This document shows positions 7,540 to 11,944 of a stretch of 11,944 bases of DNA, one piece after another (the stretch's first letter is position 1; each line of letters starts with the position of its first letter). Under the pieces are notes generated by a model. That model saw only the letters and a list, made by a program, of their open reading frames with translations, made no database searches and was not told the DNA's origin. Source of the DNA: Euperipatoides rowelli (Eukaryota; Onychophora; Udeonychophora; Euonychophora; Peripatopsidae); the NCBI GenBank assembly GCA_003024985.2, contig PXIH01S0004853.1. One strand, written 5' to 3'. Position numbers and translations under genes: made by a program.

Positions 7540-8520
7540 CACAGAAACAGGAAGTGGGGATAAGAAAAACATATATAGCCCTATCTCCTTCATCAGGATT
7601 TTCAGTACTGAATTCAGCATAATATCCTTCACAGCCATATACTTTTTTTAAGCTCAGATAAATTTCATTTTTCAGACGGTGAAATGAGACTAGACAGAAT
7701 TGCCATTTTGGGAATTTCTAGATCGATTCAGGATTAGCAAATTCGGACTCCACACAACCAAATATATCTTCATGGGTCTTTAGTCTTTTGATATCATATG
7801 ATTTTATTTTTCATACATATCTCAACTTATTTGCTTAAACAGGAACTTAAAGTGCTACCATATTGAAAAAAACCTGTATGGGTCCAGAAATACCAAAAGT
7901 GAATTTTGACCCTGAAACAGAAGTAGCCTAAACAGAAACCAGAAAGACCCACTATATTGGATATGATGTCATTTGCAAGTCTAACTATAATGGAAGTGTT
8001 AGCATCTTAAAAAAGACTGCCAGGGCTAGAAATATCAGAAGTGACCTTTGACCCTGAACCAAAAGTAGCCTAAACAGAAACCAGAAAGGTCATCATGTGG
8101 ATATGATGTCATTTCCAAATCCAACTATAATGGATGTGCAACCTTCTTAAAAAAAAGATTCAGATGTGGCCCAGAAATACAATAAGTGATGCACAACAGA
8201 ACTTGAAGGACCTAAACAGGAAATGGAAGTGGTCTAATTGGGACTAGAAGTGGTCTAAGAGGAACAGAAAGTCATGTTTGAATCAGAACAGAAAGGGCCA
8301 CCATCTTGAAATATGATGTCATCGTACCATATTTAGGTACATATAAAAACCTCTTAGACTTTTAAAAACAGGATTAAGAAGTTGACCATCTTGAGGTGAA
8401 GTGACATTTGACCTAGATGTGACCTTATCACATAAAACCTCCTCTACATTTAAGAAACAGAAACCAGAAGTACAACTATTTTTAAAAAAGACCAGATAAT
8501 GGGTTAGAAATTTCATTTTC
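7540..8520 (+). repeat. degenerate repeat array with two adjacent 140-bp units
   Basis: The clearest units are about 7857-8000 and 8001-8140. TATGATGTCATTT recurs exactly 140 bp apart (7962 and 8102), CCTAAACAGAAACCAGAAAG 142 bp apart and TTGACCCTGAA 142 bp apart. More diverged material continues to 8520: TATGATGTCATCG at 8312, GTGACATTTGACC at 8401, and AAACAGAAACCAGAAGT at 8455-8471. An upstream fragment at 7541-7556 reads ACAGAAACAGGAAGTG. The part-motif CCATCTTGA occurs at 8301-8309 and 8386-8394. A 67-codon minus-strand open stretch (8319-8522) is a by-product of the repeat. It looks like an old satellite or the internal repeats of a mobile element. Confidence 0.8.
8042..8054. promoter_or_regulatory. 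DR1-like nuclear-receptor element inside a repeat unit
   Basis: TGACCTTTGACCC is the reverse complement of GGGTCAAAGGTCA: two RGGTCA half-sites in direct orientation with one spacer base, the classical DR1 form bound by HNF4 and RXR heterodimers in animals. Degenerate counterparts lie at 7094-7106 and 8402-8414. Only the sequence match is seen. Function is not shown, and the motif may be incidental to the repeat. Confidence 0.3.
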
Positions 8521-8528
8521 ATTCTGCT

Positions 8529-8539
8529 CCCCCCCCCCC
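8529..8539. repeat. 11-base C homopolymer
   Basis: An unbroken C run, immediately downstream of the repeat array. Similar runs occur at 750-760 and 1246-1261, each also at the edge of a repeat-bearing block. Confidence 0.85.
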
Positions 8540-8559
8540 TCCTTCTTTGTCAACTTCAC

Positions 8560-8975
8560 ATCTTTCAGAAACTCCTAAATGATCTGTCGAGAGAACAATT
8601 CTTAGGTTGGCAATTTCTAAACCACAAAAGATTGCCAAATTTTTCTGTGGAAGACTAGTTTGATATCATATTCCTGATATTTTGGGACCCCTAATGCCCA
8701 GAATACGTGTCTGTAGACAGAATTAGTTACGTGTCAACAGTCCTATTGCCACAACAGAGTGCTCACATCCTGAGTGCATAAAATGTAGGTCTAGAACAAT
8801 TGACATTACATCCTAGAGTGTTTTTTGGAGCCTTAATTAATAAAAGAAAGAGCATCTGTGAGAAGAACAAGTCAGATGTCATGATTTATTTTACCACAAA
8901 GCAATGTTATGTCCCAAGTGGTTGGTTCAGAACAAAGTGACATCAGTGGTATGTTTGAGTGATCTCTAAAGCCTA
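8560..8975. other. spacer, no supported gene
   Basis: Base composition is a little more balanced than in the AT-rich parts, but every frame is broken by frequent stops. AGATGTCATGATTT near 8874-8887 echoes the neighbouring repeat family. No gene is supported. Confidence 0.45.
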
Positions 8976-9060
8976 AAATTATATGATGTCAGCTGTTAGA
9001 AGTGAATATTTTACATTATCTCACTTCTATAATTTGATTGTTGTGATGTCATTTAATCAT
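8976..9060 (+). repeat. distal fragments of the TGATGTCATTT family
   Basis: TATATGATGTCA at 8980-8991 and GTGATGTCATTT at 9043-9054 repeat the core of the array upstream, about 60 bp apart. AGAAGTGA at 8999-9006 and its near reverse TCACTTCT at 9021-9028 lie between them. These are probably eroded edges of the same family. Confidence 0.5.
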
Positions 9061-9290
9061 TTTATAACTTGCAATCCACCACTGGTATTCCTTACTGTAC
9101 AAAGTAGATTATTATGCCACAACTTGGCTGGGTGATTTGACCTGACTCACTTTGTCTCTAGAAAATGGTTATGCTGTTTGTTTGGTTCATGTCTGTATCT
9201 CTCAATTCTGCCATGGTATCCTCACTCATCTCATGTATTGTATATATGATTTTATAAATTTTTTAATAGGAAGGAATATTTTTAGGAAGT
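9060..9290. other. spacer, no supported gene
   Basis: No gene or clear repeat is visible in this stretch, which separates the TGATGTCATTT family from the CpG-containing island downstream. Confidence 0.45.
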
Positions 9291-9298
9291 GATTATTC

Positions 9299-9337
9299 CT
9301 ATGGGAGGGGGTATGAAATAATACTTTCCTACCATAG
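9299..9337. repeat. imperfect 39-bp inverted repeat
   Basis: CTATGGGAGG (9299-9308) pairs with CCTACCATAG (9328-9337) with one mismatch, and GTAT (9311-9314) pairs with ATAC (9321-9324) inside. TTATTCCTA directly precedes or overlaps it (9293-9301) and recurs just after it (9341-9349), so the hairpin is bracketed by a 9-bp direct repeat. It may be a terminal structure of a small mobile element. Confidence 0.55.
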
Positions 9338-9339
9338 TC

Positions 9340-9660
9340 CTTATTCCTACGGGGGCGCTTAATCGAAGGGATCATTTGCTATTGCGTAGAATCGTTATAG
9401 ATTATTGCATTTAAATTCAAATTTGCGTTTTAAAATTATAAAGTGACATAGAAGCTAACACGTTTTATGTAATAGATTACATATTTTTAATTTAAAAAGA
9501 TATTCATTCAATAATTTCAATTTACATTCACTTAGCATTGGGGAATACGATAATCATTTACCACGCATGCGTAGTTCACTCTAACCCTGTAAATACAAAT
9601 ACAAATATGAAGGACAACAACATACAGTGAGGTTGTCCCTGTATGAATAACGCAGGCCAT
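9340..9660. promoter_or_regulatory. CpG-containing island, possible promoter
   Basis: Eleven CpG dinucleotides fall between 9350 and 9652, whereas CpG is scarce in the preceding kilobase. The palindrome ACGCATGCGT (9563-9572) resembles the GCATGC core of NRF1-type sites common in animal housekeeping promoters. An ATG in a good context (AAAAATGGA) follows at 9701 but opens only 20 codons before TGA at 9761-9763, without an obvious splice donor. A promoter or first exon is therefore possible but unproven, and a young CpG-bearing repeat would give the same picture. Confidence 0.25.
9612..9645. repeat. two interleaved 7-bp inverted repeats
   Basis: GGACAAC (9612-9618) is complementary to GTTGTCC (9632-9638), and CATACAG (9621-9627) is complementary to CTGTATG (9639-9645). 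The two stems interleave. With no linker between the two 3' arms they probably could not both form in full, so they would be alternatives. No transcript evidence exists. Confidence 0.6.
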
Positions 9661-9769
9661 ATTTTAATACATATTATTATTTGCATATGAAAGCAGAAAA
9701 ATGGATGGTGAACATAATATAGATCAACAAAAGAGGCTACAATATTTTCTGAGATTAGATTGATAAAAA

Positions 9770-10115
9770 TTATTGCAGGAAATTTATTTTTCTAGCACTA
9801 ATGAGACTGTGACACACTTTCACCAAGCACCAACCAGTCCACTAATGCATTACATTAGATCTCCTTGTCGAATATATTAAAATACTTGAATATTTAGACC
9901 TATAAGGCATAGCATTTTAATCATATAGGCTACTGCATAACTTAACCATTAAAAAAAAAAACTAACTTATTTATAGAATTTTTTTTAAATTCAGATTTCC
10001 CACAGTTGTTGACTTTGAATTTTATTTTTTAATTTGCAAGATTATTTTTTTGAATAGTTAACTTATTTGACTTTTTAAAATGCTTTTAAGGCCCTAATTT
10101 AAACTTTTAATGATT
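9770..10115. other. AT-rich spacer, no supported gene
   Basis: Poly-A and poly-T tracts dominate. No gene, RNA or repeat structure is recognised. Confidence 0.5.
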
Positions 10116-10119
10116 ATGC

Positions 10120-10345
10120 TTTCACGGGCAGATTGGCAGGACATTGTCTCAGTGTTAAAGTTGAAATAGTGGCCCTAAGAAAATGCTGTTTTTATTTTCA
10201 AGTCCGGGATGGTAGGTTTTTCTATTTTTTGGGGGGAACACAAAGGATTCCAGGGAATGTCTCCTGTTGGGGCCAAAGAGCATATAACCCATTGCATAGC
10301 CCCTTGTCAGGAGATCAGGTGGCAAAGTATCCTGGAAACTTTGAA
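10120..10345. other. GC-raised island of unknown origin
   Basis: Composition is visibly richer in G+C than both flanks. Both strands contain frames open for more than 55 codons: plus, about 10133-10396; minus, across about 10160-10325. I recognise neither translation. The last residues of the plus frame fall in AT-rich flank and read IYIFMFILMM, as chance translation would. A fragment of a mobile element or an eroded exon is plausible. GGGGC (10268-10272) and GCCCC (10299-10303) could pair as a small stem. Confidence 0.35.
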
Positions 10346-10349
10346 ATTA

Positions 10350-10800
10350 TTTACATATTCATGTTTATTTTGATGATGGATTGGATTTTTCACTAAAATC
10401 TAGTATACTACTACAATGGATAAATAAAATAGTCTAAAAATTTATCAGATACAAAATCCTATTAAATTTTTATTATTATTTCTTATAAAAGTTAAAATGG
10501 TAACACATAATAAGGATTGATTTCTCTAATTTTTTTTCATTATTAAGAATAACAAGTTTGCCTATTTACATTTTTTTTACATTAAATTATTGGAGATTTA
10601 TTTAAAAATTAAATATAAAATAAATGTGGATGGTCACANTATGTCCTCTCATTATGTAAGTGCTCCTAAAGCAGCTGAACTGCTCATTCCTATAATCCAC
10701 TCTTAGCTCCTCAATCTTTCATTAACATTTAAAAAAAAACAATATTCTGCAGTATATGGCAATATATTTTTGATTGTAGCTAATTAGTATTCCATAGATA
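10350..10800. other. AT-rich spacer, no supported gene
   Basis: Poly-T and poly-A tracts and one N (10639). No gene or repeat structure is recognised. Confidence 0.5.
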
Positions 10801-10814
10801 GATATAATACAAGA

Positions 10815-10935
10815 AAATCCCCGCTCCCGGCCACAAACTATTTTTCCTACGGCCTGCGTCTCACCATTTTTCATTAGATTTACTCAACCTAGTAGGAAAT
10901 GTCCCTTATCCTACTGGCCCAGTCCGCCACCTGTA
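10815..10935. repeat. GC-raised patch with hairpin, probable repeat fragment
   Basis: CTAGTAGGA (10889-10897) pairs with TCCTACTGG (10909-10917) through nine positions, one of them a T-G wobble, around an 11-nt loop. The patch shares TTCCTACGG (10844-10852) with the CpG island at 9344-9352 and has similar CpG enrichment, so the two may belong to one repeat family. No coding frame is supported. Confidence 0.4.
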
Positions 10936-11580
10936 TACTTTATTATTTTTTTTTTACTAGAAAGTTTATAATCTTCCTCCCACAATTCCACGTTTTGTCC
11001 TAAGTGAAGGATTAGAAAAAAGTTGAGATAATATATAAAATAAAAAAAGCTTTGTAAATATTAGCCTACACTAAATTTGATTTATTATTTATTCGAATAT
11101 TGCTTTAATTTCGTCGCATTTTTATTTCTTAACGACTAATGTAAATAGACTTGCAAGTTGTTATTTTTTGTCAAGATTTATTATATGAAAACATACGTCG
11201 TTCTCAAAGTAAATACTACAATATGGCAAGCAATTCTTATGAGCTTATATGTCTTCAAAAGCTAATAAAAATGTAGATTTATCTTTGGACTGTCAGAACA
11301 AAGTGAGGTTTCAGCATCAATTAAATTATCCATGATATTAAAAAAAAAATGTCCAACTGAAACAATTTATTTTAAACTGTAGATTTACAATCTAATATCT
11401 ACGAGTAGCTATAAATTTCATTCATAAATTTTAAAACAACTACCACGCAAATATAACGGTAATTAATTCCTGAATCAATGATCAGTTTTTAAAAAAATCT
11501 AATAAATATTAAATAGATTATAAACTTTTAATTAGACCTTTAATTAATAACATTTTATTTTGAATTATTAATTAGCAAAA
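10936..11580. other. AT-rich spacer with a mild CpG excess at its start
   Basis: CpGs at 10991, 11094, 11112, 11115, 11133, 11196 and 11199 continue the enrichment of the preceding patch. Beyond about 11205 the sequence returns to plain AT-rich DNA. No gene is supported. Confidence 0.5.
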
Positions 11581-11631
11581 AAGTGCTGTTTTTATTATTT
11601 TTTTATAAGGTCACACACTTTTGTTTTTGTA

Positions 11632-11873
11632 TTTTACTATTAATTATCATTATCATTAATTTTATTGCTGTTATTTATATCATTATTATTATTATCATTA
11701 TTGTCATCATAATCACAACCACCATCATTATCATCATCACCTCAACCATCATCATCATCCTAATCCTCCTCATCATCATCAACATTATCATCCCATCATC
11801 ATCACCACCCTCAAAATGATTACTATTATTATAAGGATCATCATTATCATCATCATTGTCATCAATATCATCA

Positions 11874-11914
<41 letters not shown>

Positions 11915-11927
11915 ATTATTATTATTG
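11632..11927. repeat. compound ATT/ATC microsatellite
   Basis: Nearly the whole stretch is made of ATT, ATC and related trinucleotides: interrupted ATT, then ATC/TCA with CACC interruptions to about 11815, a short break, more ATC, and a nearly pure ATT run at about 11875-11926. A 78-codon plus-strand open stretch (11583-11819) encodes only Ile, Thr and Ser runs and is an artefact of the repeat. Confidence 0.95.
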
Positions 11928-11944
11928 AGGAGGTTTCTATATTC

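Noticed and set aside
8319-8522. 67-codon minus-strand open frame
   Set aside because: It lies wholly within the degenerate repeat array. The SNVTS-like residues recur in the inverted copy near 7100 because both derive from the same DNA repeat.
7962-9054. TGATGTCA cores as functional CRE/ATF sites
   Set aside because: They differ from TGACGTCA at the CpG and recur because the repeat unit recurs. Nothing indicates regulation.
9701-9763. 20-codon frame starting in a good ATG context
   Set aside because: Too short to support alone and without a clear splice donor. Kept only as context for the CpG island.
11583-11819. 78-codon Ile/Thr/Ser-rich open frame
   Set aside because: It is an artefact of the ATT/ATC microsatellite, and the run of Ile resembles a membrane segment only by composition.
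1-11944. Defence system, biosynthetic cluster or other new multi-gene system
   Set aside because: No set of adjacent intact genes exists in the window. All strong signals are repeats, decayed elements or isolated exon candidates.

Overview
The window reads as AT-rich (about 70% A+T by eye), gene-poor nuclear DNA of a multicellular animal. The evidence is long poly-A/T and poly-C tracts, a compound ATT/ATC microsatellite, a minisatellite, a tRNA-like short-element fragment, a decayed LTR-retrotransposon gag region, and one short open segment with good splice signals. There is no bacterial gene organisation, operon, CRISPR array or rRNA. A marine invertebrate such as a mollusc would fit the kinds of repeat, but that is a weak guess. 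Three single N bases (1639, 2416, 10639) point to a draft assembly.

Layout. 1-133 has a 22-bp direct repeat with a 111-bp offset. 496-680 holds a short repeat family (core CATTCCTGGA) that includes a near-perfect 38-nt hairpin. 710-1261 is framed by GGGGTCAA-type palindromes and C-runs, perhaps the ends of one non-autonomous element. 1325-3365 is featureless AT-rich DNA. 3370-4140 is a decayed Ty3/gypsy-type gag region on the plus strand: Gag motifs in the right order, broken by stops and frame changes, then a degenerate CCHC zinc knuckle. A six-unit, roughly 40-bp minisatellite follows 15 bp later (4155-4394). 4498-4628 on the minus strand is the best candidate for a real coding exon. 5758-5929 on the plus strand is a weaker terminal-exon candidate.

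6652-6745 is a GC-rich tRNA-like fragment (minus strand), followed by a near-perfect 57-nt fold-back (6824-6880). 7075-9060 is dominated by a degenerate repeat family (TGATGTCATTT, TGACCTTTGACC and AAACAGAAACCAGAA motifs). It has two adjacent 140-bp units, an inverted fragment at about 7077-7134 and an outlying fragment at 5505-5534. 9293-9660 and 10815-11205 are CpG-containing islands in otherwise CpG-poor DNA. 10120-10345 is a further GC-raised island of unknown origin. 11632-11927 is the ATT/ATC microsatellite.

No set of genes working together is visible, and I found no convincing new biological system. The observations most worth following are the spliced-looking open segment, the Gag relic beside the minisatellite, the two near-perfect fold-backs, and the repeat family carrying nuclear-receptor-like direct repeats.
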